Origin: Acidovorax sp. FHTAMBA
GTDB lineage: Bacteria; Pseudomonadota; Gammaproteobacteria; Burkholderiales; Burkholderiaceae_C
Assembly: GCF_038958875.1 (NCBI RefSeq)
Contig: NZ_CP152407.1
Location: 3,603,501-3,667,500, forward strand
Direction of reading: 5' to 3'
DNA length: 64,000 nt
Below the pieces are notes generated by a model that was not told the origin of the DNA, searched no databases, and saw only the letters and a list, made by a program, of their open reading frames with translations. Position numbers and translations under genes: made by a program. Each line of letters starts with the position of its first letter. Position 1 is the first letter of the stretch. Shown one piece after another: positions 1 to 7,486 of this stretch.

Positions 1-65
1 CCCGAATGGCGCAGCCATTCGAGAGAAGGGGGAAGGCGCAAAGCGCCACAGGGGGTTGCCCCTTA
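1..65 (-). repeat. Two-hairpin repeat, copy A
   Basis: A 65-base unit that overlaps the stop codon of the CBS-domain gene. It matches 49581-49645 base for base in length and spacing. Hairpin 1 is GAATGGC-gca-GCCATTC; hairpin 2 is GGCGC-aaa-GCGCC. In the other copy both stems have different bases but still pair. The linker GAGAGAAGGGGGA is identical. It lies directly 3' of a minus-strand gene, so it may end or stabilise that transcript; there is no long T tract. Confidence 0.8.
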
Positions 66-500
66 ATGCGTTCCGGTGATGTAGTTTTCCAGCTGCTCGA
101 TGATGAATTTCTGCTCGGAGATGATGTCCTTGACCAGGTCGCCGATGGAAATCATGCCCACGAGCTTGCCGTTGCTCAGCACCGGCAGGTGGCGCAGGCG
201 GTTGTTGCTCATGATCTGCATGCATTGCTCGCTGGTTTGGTCGGGCCGCACAAACATCACGGCCGAGGTCATCACATCCTTCACCTGTGTCACCGCAGAA
301 GTGCGCCCCATCAGCGCGATCTTGCGGGCGTAGTCGCGCTCGGTAAAGATGCCGACGATGGCCTCGCCCTCGGTGACGATGAGCGCGCCAATGCTCTTGT
401 CGGCCATGAGCCGCAGGGCATCCAGCACCGAGGCTGCGGGGGTGATGGTGTGGACGGAGGCGTCGGGTTTGGACTGCAGGATTTTGGCGACGATGGTCAT
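63..500 (-). CDS. CBS-domain pair protein
   Basis: The 145-residue protein consists of two tandem CBS domains (about residues 10-60 and 75-130). The usual GIFTERD-type turn is visible at about residues 50-56 and a HLPV strand at about 104-107. Stand-alone CBS pairs of this size bind adenine nucleotides and act as energy or ligand sensors; the partner here is unknown. The ATG at 500 has a purine-rich site (agggagag) upstream. Its stop codon lies inside the two-hairpin repeat at 1-65. The gene is 200 bases from the TRAP receptor gene on the same strand, but nothing links it functionally to the gluconate operon. Confidence 0.85.
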   Translation of the reverse strand: MTIVAKILQSKPDASVHTITPAASVLDALRLMADKSIGALIVTEGEAIVGIFTERDYARKIALMGRTSAVTQVKDVMTSAVMFVRPDQTSEQCMQIMSNNRLRHLPVLSNGKLVGMISIGDLVKDIISEQKFIIEQLENYITGTH

Positions 501-700
501 GGAACTCTCCCTCTTGAAGCCTGGAACAGGTACAGGGAGATTTCAGCCCATCCGCCCGCGCAGCGCAAGCCGCACAAGCACCAATCGCCGCAATTCGCAG
601 CGCGCGGCACCCAAATTCTGGGCAGGCATCCTGACTGGAGCGGCATTACAGGCCGACACGAAACAATGCGTAACGCGCCTGCGGGCCACCGCCCCGGCCG

Positions 701-1720
701 TTATTTGGCCGCGCGTGCCTGGGCCACAGCGGCCTGCACTTCCTTCCACAGGCCCTCACCCACGTTGGCCGCAATGCTGGCGTTTACGGCGCCCAGCTTT
801 TCGCGCATGCGGTTGGCTTCGGCGGGCGAAAGCTCGTTGATCTGCATGCCCTTGGCCTTCAGGTCCGCCAGCGCCTTGTCGGCCTCGTCGCGCGTGTCCT
901 TGCGTTCGAAGTCACGGCTCTTCCTGGCGGCGTCCAGCAGCACTTTCTGCTCGGCTTTCGACAAACCATCCCAGTACTTCTTGCTCACCAGCACGATCCA
1001 GGGGCTGTAGACGTGGTTCGTTACCGTGAGGTACTTCTGCACCTCGTAGAACTTGCTCGACAGGATGGTGTTGTAGGGGTTCTCCTGGCCGTCCACCGTC
1101 TTGGTTTCCAGCGCGGTGAAGAGCTCGGAGAACGGCAGCGGCACGGCATTGGCGCCCAGGGTCTTGAAGCTGTCCAGGAACACGTTGTTCTGCATCACGC
1201 GCAGCTTGATGCCTTCCATGTCTTCCAGCTTGGTCACCGCACGCTTGTTGTTGGTGAGGTTGCGAAACCCGTTCTCCCAGTACACCAGGCCCACCAGGCC
1301 TTTTTCCTGCAGCTTGTCCATCACCTTCTGGCCCACCGGGCCGTCCAGAACTGCGTCAGCTTCCCGGGCGTTGTTGAAGAGGAACGGCGTGTCCCAGATG
1401 GCCATCTCCTTGGTGATACCCACCAGGGTGGCCGTGGAGCCGACCATCATCTCCTGTGCGCCGCCGATCAATGCCTGCTGCATCTGCACGTCAGAGCCCA
1501 GCGCGGCGGCGCCAATGGCGCGGATCTTCATCTTGCCGCCCGAGGCTTTTTCCACCTCTTCAGCAAACACCTTGGCGGCGCGGCCCTGGTTGGACACTTC
1601 ATTGAGGCCATAGCCAAAGCGGATGAGGCGCGGCTTGAAGTCTTGGGCAGCCACCTGGAACGAGCAGGTGACGGCGGCCACCGACAGGGCAGCCAGCAGG
1701 GTACGGCGGAAAGTTTTCAT
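701..1720 (-). CDS. dctP: TRAP transporter substrate-binding protein, DctP family
   Basis: The product is a 339-residue periplasmic receptor. It begins with a signal peptide (MKTFRR, a hydrophobic stretch, cleavage near VAAQ), followed by a DctP fold with the family pattern GxKxRV around residues 165-172 (MEGIKLRVM) and a receptor hinge region rich in NPYN and PWIVL. The start chosen is the ATG at 1720, which has AGGAG eight bases upstream and gives the signal peptide; a much longer reading frame extends upstream but overlaps dctM in another frame. It is the last gene of gntK-dctQ-dctM-dctP. Because gluconokinase heads the operon, gluconate or a similar sugar acid is the inferred ligand. No experimental ligand can be read from the sequence. 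Confidence 0.88.
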   Translation of the reverse strand: MKTFRRTLLAALSVAAVTCSFQVAAQDFKPRLIRFGYGLNEVSNQGRAAKVFAEEVEKASGGKMKIRAIGAAALGSDVQMQQALIGGAQEMMVGSTATLVGITKEMAIWDTPFLFNNAREADAVLDGPVGQKVMDKLQEKGLVGLVYWENGFRNLTNNKRAVTKLEDMEGIKLRVMQNNVFLDSFKTLGANAVPLPFSELFTALETKTVDGQENPYNTILSSKFYEVQKYLTVTNHVYSPWIVLVSKKYWDGLSKAEQKVLLDAARKSRDFERKDTRDEADKALADLKAKGMQINELSPAEANRMREKLGAVNASIAANVGEGLWKEVQAAVAQARAAK

Positions 1721-1788
1721 GGGTTGTCTCCTTGGTGAAAAAGGCTGGGTGAAAGAAAGGTCGGCGAAAAGGTGCGGTGAGAAGCGCG

Positions 1789-3066
1789 TCAGAACATCAG
1801 CTTGAGCGGCCACAGCACGATGGCGGGGAACAGGATGAGCAGCGCCAGCATGGTGATGTAGATGAGCAGGAACGGCAGGACCCCGCGGATGACGGGCTCC
1901 ATGCGCAGCCGCCCGATGCCGGCCACCACGTTCAGCACCGTGCCCACCGGCGGCGTCAGCAGGCCCAGGCAGCCCACAAAGATGAAGACGAAGCCGAAGT
2001 ACACCGGGTCGATGCCCGCCTTGGCGGCCAGGGGCGCCAGCACCGGCGCCAGGATGAGGATGGTGGGCGTGAGGTCCATCACCATGCCCACGGCCAGCAG
2101 GAAGGTGCAGACCACCGCCATGAACAGCACCGGGCTTTGCAGCAGCGGGCCCATGCTTTGCGCCAGCTGGCTGGGAAGGTCGGCCAGTGTCACCATGTAC
2201 GAGGCGGCCGTGGCCGCGCCGCACAGGAACATCACCACGCCCGTGGTCTTGGCGGCCGCCACAAACACCTTGTAGATACCTGCAAGGTTGAGTTCGCGAT
2301 ACACCAGCGTGGCGACCAGCAGGGCATACACGGCAGCCACCACAGCGGCCTCGGTGGGCGTGAACACGCCCATGCGCAGGCCGCCGATGATGATGACCGG
2401 CATCATCATCGCCCACACGCTGCTGGCCAGCGCACGGCGCCGCTCTGGCCAGGTGGTCTTGGTGGCCACCGACAGGTTCTTGTCCTTGGCCACCCAGCGC
2501 CACACCAGCACCAGCGCTACGGCCATCATGATGCCGGGTACGATGCCCGCCAGAAACAGCTTGCTGATGGAGGTGTTGGTCGTCACGCCATAGATCACCA
2601 TGGGCATGGACGGCGGCACGATGGGCGCGATGATGCCGCCCGCCGCAATGAGGCCGGCGCTGGAGCCGTCGGGGTAGTTCTGGCGCCGCATCATGGGCAG
2701 CAGCAAGGTGGCCAGCGCGGCAGTGTCGGCAATGGCCGAGCCGCTCATGGACGCGAGCATCAGCGATGCAGCAATCGCCACGTAGCCCAGGCCGCCGGGA
2801 ATGTGGCCGACAAAGGTGCGGGCCAGGTCGATGATGCGGCGGCTCAGGCCCCCGGCGTTCATCAGTTCGCCGGCCAGGATGAAGAACGGTACCGCCAGCA
2901 GCGGAAAGCTGTCAAACCCGGCCTGCATGTTCTGCGCCAGCAGCTGCGCGTCAAAAAAGTCGAGGTGCACCATCAGCGCCAGCGCGGTGAGCATGAGCGC
3001 AAACGCAATGGGCACGCCCAGCGTCATGGTGGCGAACAGAACGAAGAGAAACAGGGCAATCGTCAT
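1789..3066 (-). CDS. dctM: TRAP transporter large membrane subunit DctM
   Basis: A 425-residue, strongly hydrophobic protein with about 12 membrane segments and the DctM family hallmarks, including an internal PIVPPSMPMVIYG region around residues 140-160 and a C-terminal TPPVGTVLNV segment. DctM forms the sodium-coupled channel and pairs with the small subunit DctQ and the receptor DctP. Its start lies 7 bases after the dctQ stop, so the two are translationally close; dctP follows after 68 bases. Family length is normal (about 425). It lies in the gluconokinase-led operon controlled from the divergent LacI-type regulator. Confidence 0.92.
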   Translation of the reverse strand: MTIALFLFVLFATMTLGVPIAFALMLTALALMVHLDFFDAQLLAQNMQAGFDSFPLLAVPFFILAGELMNAGGLSRRIIDLARTFVGHIPGGLGYVAIAASLMLASMSGSAIADTAALATLLLPMMRRQNYPDGSSAGLIAAGGIIAPIVPPSMPMVIYGVTTNTSISKLFLAGIVPGIMMAVALVLVWRWVAKDKNLSVATKTTWPERRRALASSVWAMMMPVIIIGGLRMGVFTPTEAAVVAAVYALLVATLVYRELNLAGIYKVFVAAAKTTGVVMFLCGAATAASYMVTLADLPSQLAQSMGPLLQSPVLFMAVVCTFLLAVGMVMDLTPTILILAPVLAPLAAKAGIDPVYFGFVFIFVGCLGLLTPPVGTVLNVVAGIGRLRMEPVIRGVLPFLLIYITMLALLILFPAIVLWPLKLMF

Positions 3067-3073
3067 GGCGGCT

Positions 3074-3580
3074 TCAGACTTCGGTGGCCGTATCGGCTGG
3101 ATGGGGAGCAGCAGGGGGCGTGGTGCCGCGCAGGTCTTGCCAGGCTTGCAGCAGCAGGATGGCGGCCATGCACATGCCCATCAGCAAGATGCCGCCCGCA
3201 CCCAGCGCCAGCGGGTAGTTCATGACGGGGCTGCGGCTGTCCATGCCAACCACCACCTGCTGCCAGGCGCCCGAGATCAAGAAGTACAGCGCCAGCGCCA
3301 TCAACCCACGCGACAGCCAGCGGAACACCACCGCGGGTGCGCCGCGCAGCCGCGCCGTGACCAGGTCAAACCCCAGGTGCTGGCCCTCGCCAAACGCCAG
3401 GGTGGCCGCCAGGCACACCAGCCACACAAACAGCAGGCGCGACAGTTCTTCAGACACCACCCAGCCCGTGCCCCACAGGTAGCGCTGCACTACGTTGCCG
3501 AACACGGCAATCACCATGCCCAGCAGGCTCAGCGCCATCAGTGCCTCGACCAGGTGCTTCAGGATTTTGCGGATCGCCAT
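3074..3580 (-). CDS. dctQ: TRAP transporter small membrane subunit DctQ
   Basis: The 168-residue protein has four predicted membrane segments. The DctQ signature appears near residues 35-70 (YLWGTGWVVSEELSRLLFVWLV, with the conserved E-E and W residues). The tail is short, proline- and alanine-rich and probably cytoplasmic. It starts 3 bases after the gluconokinase stop codon and ends 7 bases before dctM, an arrangement typical of a tightly coupled operon. It should assemble with DctM in the inner membrane for sodium-dependent uptake of the substrate captured by DctP. Confidence 0.88.
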   Translation of the reverse strand: MAIRKILKHLVEALMALSLLGMVIAVFGNVVQRYLWGTGWVVSEELSRLLFVWLVCLAATLAFGEGQHLGFDLVTARLRGAPAVVFRWLSRGLMALALYFLISGAWQQVVVGMDSRSPVMNYPLALGAGGILLMGMCMAAILLLQAWQDLRGTTPPAAPHPADTATEV

Positions 3581-3583
3581 GGT

Positions 3584-4144
3584 TCAGACCTCCAGGCTGG
3601 GGTGGGACACAGACGCGGCCACCGGAGCCGAACCAGGCGGAACCTCAAGCCACTGCTGCACCTGCGCGCCCAGCTCGGCCAGGGGACGGGTGGCGTCCAC
3701 GCGCAGCACGCCGGGTTCATGGCTGGGGTCTTCCAGCGTTTCAAACTGGCTGGCGACCAGGCTGACCGGGAACAGATGGCCAGGGCGCGCTGCCACACGC
3801 TCGCGCGCCTCTTCCTGTGTGAGGCTCAGAAACACGAACCGCAAACCCGGCACGGCAGCCCGCAAGCGGTCACGGTAGCGCTGTCTCAGGGCCGAGCAGG
3901 TGAGAACTACGCCCGCCGGGTGGGCCTGCAACTGGGCGGCCAGCGTGTCGAGCCAGGCCTGACGGTCCTCATCACTCAGGGCGACACCGCTGCGCATCTT
4001 GTTGACATTACTGGCGGAATGGAAGTCATCGCCTTCCAGCAGCGGCAACCGCAGGTGCGCCGCGCACACCTGGCCGAGGCTGGACTTGCCGCAGCCCGCC
4101 ACGCCCATGACCACCAAAAACACCTTTGAAGGCACAAAATTCAT
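3584..4144 (-). CDS. gntK: Gluconokinase
   Basis: It phosphorylates D-gluconate with ATP to 6-phosphogluconate. The P-loop is near the N terminus (GVAGCGKSS, about residues 11-19), followed by the family pattern EGDDFHS (about residues 38-44) and CSALRQRYRDRLR (about 83-95), which match the GntK family; the length of about 186 residues fits. I chose the ATG at 4144 because the alternative upstream ATG at 4180 would place the palindromic operator inside the coding region and adds 12 residues before the first strand. Neither start has a good ribosome site. It is the first gene of the operon with dctQ, dctM and dctP. Confidence 0.88.
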   Translation of the reverse strand: MNFVPSKVFLVVMGVAGCGKSSLGQVCAAHLRLPLLEGDDFHSASNVNKMRSGVALSDEDRQAWLDTLAAQLQAHPAGVVLTCSALRQRYRDRLRAAVPGLRFVFLSLTQEEARERVAARPGHLFPVSLVASQFETLEDPSHEPGVLRVDATRPLAELGAQVQQWLEVPPGSAPVAASVSHPSLEV

Positions 4145-4145
4145 A

Positions 4146-4162
4146 TTGGTAGCGCTATCCAA
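4146..4162. promoter_or_regulatory. Palindromic LacI-type operator O1
   Basis: TTGGTAGCGCTATCCAA is a near-perfect palindrome centred on AGCGCT, two bases upstream of the gntK start. A sister site lies at 4261-4278. A third, poorer palindrome (TTGG-TGCCTT-ATCCAA) is at about 4205-4220. GC-centred palindromes like these are the usual LacI/GalR-family targets, and the divergent LacI-type gene begins 150 bases away. Confidence 0.65.
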
Positions 4163-4260
4163 TGGAATCCAAAAAAACATCCCGCTGGATGCCTGAGAAA
4201 AATCGTTGGTGCCTTATCCAACCCTGGATCCGCGCATTTCGGTGCGGCTTGCCGGGCAGT

Positions 4261-4278
4261 TAGGACAGCGCTATCCTA
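4261..4278. promoter_or_regulatory. Palindromic LacI-type operator O2
   Basis: TAGGACAGCGCTATCCTA is centred on the same AGCGCT core as O1, with centres 116 bases apart. It lies 35 bases upstream of the TTG start of the regulator gene, which suggests autoregulation and possible looping between O1 and O2. Both are inferred from symmetry and position. Confidence 0.65.
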
Positions 4279-4313
4279 GCCAACTCAGCGCATCTTTTAC
4301 CGAGGGAAAACCC

Positions 4314-5357
4314 TTGCCCACCTCTTCCCACCCTGGCAAATCCGAATCCCGGCGCCGCTCCAGCGGCCGCACCACCCTGAGCGATGTGGCCAAGGCCGCG
4401 GGCGTGAGCCCCATCACCGCGTCCCGCGCACTGCGCGGCGAGCGGGGTGTGGCGCAAGAGCTGGTGCAGCGCGTGAAAGATGCCGCCCGGCAACTGGGCT
4501 ACGTGCCCGACCCTGCAGCCCGCGCGCTGGCATCCCAGCGCAGCGTACAGGTGCCCGTGCTGGTGCCGCTGCTGTCCAACGCGCTGTTTGTGGACGTGCT
4601 CGAATCCGTGCACCGCACTCTCTTCCCCCACGGCTATCAGGCGCTGATCGGCGTGACGCACTACAACCCGGAGGAAGAAGAGCAACTGCTGCGAACCTAC
4701 CTGGCGCACCGCCCCGCAGGCCTGCTGGTGACGGGCTTTGACCGCACCGAGGCTTCGCGCCAGATGATTGCCGCCAGCGGCGTGCCCTGCGTGCACCTGA
4801 TGGAGATGACCCCTGCGCCCGGCGTGTTCTGCGTGGGCTTTTCGCAGCACGACGCGGGCCACCGCATGACGGCCCACCTGCTGGAGCGCGGCTACCGGCA
4901 CATCGCCTTTGTGGCTGCCCAGCTCGACCCGCGCACCATGCAGCGCGCCGAAGGCTACCGCCGCTGCCTGCGCGAGGCCGGGGTGTACGACCCGCGGCTG
5001 GAGTTGCTCAGCCCCCAGCCCTCTTCCATCCGCCTGGGGGCCGAACTGCTGGAAGAAGTGCTGCGCACCCGCCCCGGCGTGGATGCCGTGTTCTTCTGCA
5101 ACGACGACCTGGCCCAGGGCGGCTTGCTGGCCGCCCAGCGCCTGGGCCTGGCCGTACCGGGCCGCGTGGCCATTGCCGGGTTCAATGACCTGGCGGGCAG
5201 CGACCAGATGCTGCCGCCGCTGACCACCGTGCGCACCCCGCGCTCTGCCGTGGGCGAAGCCAGTGCGCAGATGCTGCTGGCGCTGATGCGGGGCGAGGTT
5301 CCGCCCAATAACTCGGTAGATCTGGGGTTTGAGCTGACGGTGCGCGAAAGCACCTGA
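4314..5357 (+). CDS. LacI-family transcriptional regulator of gluconate use
   Basis: The DNA-binding helix-turn-helix (TTLSDVAKAAGVSPITASRALRG) begins about 18 residues from the start, followed by the hinge helix PDPAARALAS and a periplasmic-binding-protein-like effector domain to the end. From the chosen start it has 347 residues. I prefer the TTG at 4314: it has GAGGGA seven bases upstream and gives a normal distance to the helix-turn-helix, whereas the ATG at 4206 adds 36 residues and would read through operator O2. Divergent from the gntK-dctQMP operon, it probably represses it until gluconate or a phosphorylated derivative binds, as GntR does in enteric bacteria. Confidence 0.85.
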   Translation: MPTSSHPGKSESRRRSSGRTTLSDVAKAAGVSPITASRALRGERGVAQELVQRVKDAARQLGYVPDPAARALASQRSVQVPVLVPLLSNALFVDVLESVHRTLFPHGYQALIGVTHYNPEEEEQLLRTYLAHRPAGLLVTGFDRTEASRQMIAASGVPCVHLMEMTPAPGVFCVGFSQHDAGHRMTAHLLERGYRHIAFVAAQLDPRTMQRAEGYRRCLREAGVYDPRLELLSPQPSSIRLGAELLEEVLRTRPGVDAVFFCNDDLAQGGLLAAQRLGLAVPGRVAIAGFNDLAGSDQMLPPLTTVRTPRSAVGEASAQMLLALMRGEVPPNNSVDLGFELTVREST

Positions 5358-5660
5358 TCGCCTCCGCACCCCTGCGTGCCCCCGCACCGGCGCCGCCCAG
5401 GCGCCTCTACCACCGCGCCACAGCCGTGCGGTCGCTTTTGCGGGCATCTGTCGGACTGTGAGCCCCGACAGCGCGGGCGGACCCCAGGCGGGGTCATTTT
5501 TTCCATAGTCGGCGCGGGTGCAAGCCGTCCTTTTCTCCGTCGCGCAACGTTCCAGCCGCCCGCATGCACTGCGGGCTGCACGACCGCCAGTCACCCGCCG
5601 GGCGCCCATCCCCCTATCGCCTTCGGCCGCAATCACAGCGGTTGAGAGCTGAGACCATTT
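5358..5660. other. Intergenic region after the LacI-type gene
   Basis: About 300 bases without a supportable gene. It contains the terminator at 5480-5502; the rest is GC-rich with no clear ORF or palindrome. GC falls sharply after about 5640, where the badH promoter region begins. Confidence 0.6.
5480..5502 (+). terminator. Intrinsic terminator of the LacI-type gene
   Basis: The stem GACCCC-aggc-GGGGTC (six perfect pairs) is followed by ATTTTTT. It lies about 120 bases after the regulator's stop codon on the plus strand. Confidence 0.8.
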
Positions 5661-5821
5661 AAGACAACATATTTACTTACAAATTCGCAAAGACACACGC
5701 CATGGACGGGTGAAAAGTCCCAATATCTCCATAAATACAGGGAAAACACCTACGCGACAGCATAAGTCAACTGTTTGACATACCTTATACCGAGGAATAG
5801 TATAAGCAAACATATTGTCTT
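5661..5821. promoter_or_regulatory. Inverted repeats flanking the badH promoter
   Basis: The AT-rich arms 5661-5680 (AAGACAACATATTTACTTAC) and 5802-5821 are inverted copies, 16 of 20 bases matching, and all four differences are transitions. The AAGACAA motif occurs again in the badR upstream region (16001-16007). These are candidate regulator sites bracketing the promoter at 5775-5803. Confidence 0.45.
5775..5806 (+). promoter_or_regulatory. Sigma-70 promoter of the bad/ali operon with overlapping operator
   Basis: A perfect -35 TTGACA (5775-5780) is followed, 17 bases later, by TAGTAT (5798-5803). The palindrome CTTATAC-N9-GTATAAG (5784-5806) covers the spacer and the -10 box, a classic position for a repressor. 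The badH start codon is about 70 bases downstream. A repressor binding here would most simply be the MarR protein at the end of the cluster. Confidence 0.65.
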
Positions 5822-5878
5822 AATTGCCTTCTGAAACCAATGCAGAAGGGCGTATCCCAAACTACCCTGGAGTGAGCC

Positions 5879-6646
5879 ATGCGCAATCTGAATGGAAAGA
5901 CCGTGATCGTGACCGGAGGCGGCGGCGGCATTGGCGGGGCCACCAGCCGCCGCTTTGCCGAAGAAGGCGCCAAGGTCGCCGTGTTCGACATGAATCTGGA
6001 AGCCGCCCAGAAAGTGGCCCACGCCATCCAGGCCGCAGGGGGCGTGGCCCAGGCCTTCCAGTGCGACATCACCCAGCGCCCCCAGGTGGACGCCGCCGTG
6101 GCAGCGGCCGAAGCGGCCCTGGGGCCCATCGATGTGCTGGTCAACAACGCGGGCTGGGATGTGTTCAAGCCCTTCACCAAGACCGTGCCCGCCGAGTGGG
6201 ACAAGCTCATTGCCATCAACCTGACGGGCGCCCTGCACATGCTGCACGCCGTGCTGCCCGGCATGGCCGAGCGCAAGGCGGGCCGCATCGTGAACGTTGC
6301 GTCTGACGCGGCACGTGGTGGCTCGTCCGGTGAGGCCGTCTATTCCGCCTGCAAGGGCGGGCTGGTGGCCCTGTCCAAGACGCTGGCGCGCGAACACGCC
6401 CGCCAGAACATCACCGTCAACGTGGTCTGTCCCGGCCCCACCGACACCGCCCTGCTGGCGGGTGTGGCCGAAGGCGCCCGCGACCCGGCCAAGCTGCTGG
6501 AGGCCTTCCGCAGCGCGATCCCCCTGGGCCGCCTGGGCCACCCCGACGACCTGGCCAGCGCCATAGCGTTTTTTGGCAGCGACGACGCGGGCTTCATCAC
6601 CGGCCAGGTCATCAGTGTGTCTGGCGGCCTGACCATGCACGGGTAA
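5879..6646 (+). CDS. badH: 2-hydroxycyclohexanecarboxyl-CoA dehydrogenase
   Basis: A 255-residue short-chain dehydrogenase that oxidises 2-hydroxycyclohexanecarboxyl-CoA to the 2-keto thioester with NAD. The N-terminal nucleotide site TGGGGGIGGA (about residues 12-21), NNAGWD (about 89-94) and the YSACK catalytic motif (about 156-160) are present. The sequence is very close, over its whole length, to BadH of Rhodopseudomonas palustris as I recall it, including the ending ITGQVISVSGGLTMHG. It is the first gene of the operon, with GGAG six bases before its ATG, and is followed after 35 bases by badI, the next enzyme in the pathway. Confidence 0.93.
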   Translation: MRNLNGKTVIVTGGGGGIGGATSRRFAEEGAKVAVFDMNLEAAQKVAHAIQAAGGVAQAFQCDITQRPQVDAAVAAAEAALGPIDVLVNNAGWDVFKPFTKTVPAEWDKLIAINLTGALHMLHAVLPGMAERKAGRIVNVASDAARGGSSGEAVYSACKGGLVALSKTLAREHARQNITVNVVCPGPTDTALLAGVAEGARDPAKLLEAFRSAIPLGRLGHPDDLASAIAFFGSDDAGFITGQVISVSGGLTMHG

Positions 6647-6681
6647 CCCTGGCACCTTCTTACCTTCACCGAAAGAGCACC

Positions 6682-7464
6682 ATGAATTTCGAAGACATCC
6701 TGTACGAAGTGCGTAACGGCGTAGCCTGGATCACCATCAACCGTGCCGACAAGATGAACGCCTTTCGCGGCCAGACCTGCGACGAGATCATCAAGGCCCT
6801 GAACAAGGCCGGTTATGACCGCGACGTCGGCGCCATCGTGCTGGCCGGCGCTGGTGACCGGGCGTTCTGCACCGGCGGCGACCAATCGGCCCACAACGGC
6901 AACTACGACGGCCGCGGCACCATCGGCCTGCCGATGGAAGAGCTGCACACGGCCATCCGCGACGTGCCCAAGCCTGTCATTGCCCGCGTGCAGGGCTTTG
7001 CGATTGGCGGCGGCAACGTGCTGGCCACCATCTGCGACCTGACCATCTGCTCCGACAAGGCGCAGTTCGGCCAGGTCGGCCCCAAGATGGGCTCGGTGGA
7101 CCCTGGCTACGGCACGGCGTTCCTGGCCCGCGTGGTCGGCGAGAAGAAGGCGCGCGAGATCTGGTACCTGAACCGCCGTTACAGCGGCGCCGAAGCTGTG
7201 GCCATGGGCCTGGCCAACTTCTGCTTCCCGCACGACCAGCTCGACGCCGAAGTGCAGAAGATCGGCGAAGAGCTGTGCGAGCGCAGCCCCACCGCACTGG
7301 CGATTGCCAAGCGCAGCTTCAATGCCGACACCGCCCACCAGGCCGGCATTGCGGGCCTGGGCATGTACGCCCTGAAGCTGTACTACGACACAGACGAATC
7401 CCGCGAAGGCGTGAATGCGCTGAAAGACAAGCGCAAGCCCGAATTCCGCAAGTACGCCAAGTAA
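6682..7464 (+). CDS. badI: 2-ketocyclohexanecarboxyl-CoA hydrolase
   Basis: A 260-residue crotonase-fold enzyme that opens the ring of 2-ketocyclohexanecarboxyl-CoA hydrolytically to pimelyl-CoA. Crotonase features are visible: the oxyanion-hole segment FCTGGDQS (about residues 62-69) and GFAIGGGNVLA (about 105-115). BadI resembles the naphthoate synthase (MenB) branch, and the FCTGGDQ motif fits that branch rather than ordinary enoyl-CoA hydratases. It lies between badH and a large acyl-CoA synthetase on the same strand. Confidence is high because the five pathway genes are clustered. Confidence 0.93.
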   Translation: MNFEDILYEVRNGVAWITINRADKMNAFRGQTCDEIIKALNKAGYDRDVGAIVLAGAGDRAFCTGGDQSAHNGNYDGRGTIGLPMEELHTAIRDVPKPVIARVQGFAIGGGNVLATICDLTICSDKAQFGQVGPKMGSVDPGYGTAFLARVVGEKKAREIWYLNRRYSGAEAVAMGLANFCFPHDQLDAEVQKIGEELCERSPTALAIAKRSFNADTAHQAGIAGLGMYALKLYYDTDESREGVNALKDKRKPEFRKYAK

Positions 7465-7486
7465 CTCCGCCGCCGGAGCCCGCGCC

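Noticed and set aside
1721..2503. N-terminal extension of the DctP reading frame
   Set aside because: The extension overlaps dctM in another frame and lacks a signal peptide; the ATG at 1720 has a strong ribosome site and a signal peptide.
1777..3225. A 482-codon plus-strand ORF across dctM and dctQ
   Set aside because: It reads as a His/Gln/Arg-rich shadow of two well-supported membrane protein genes.
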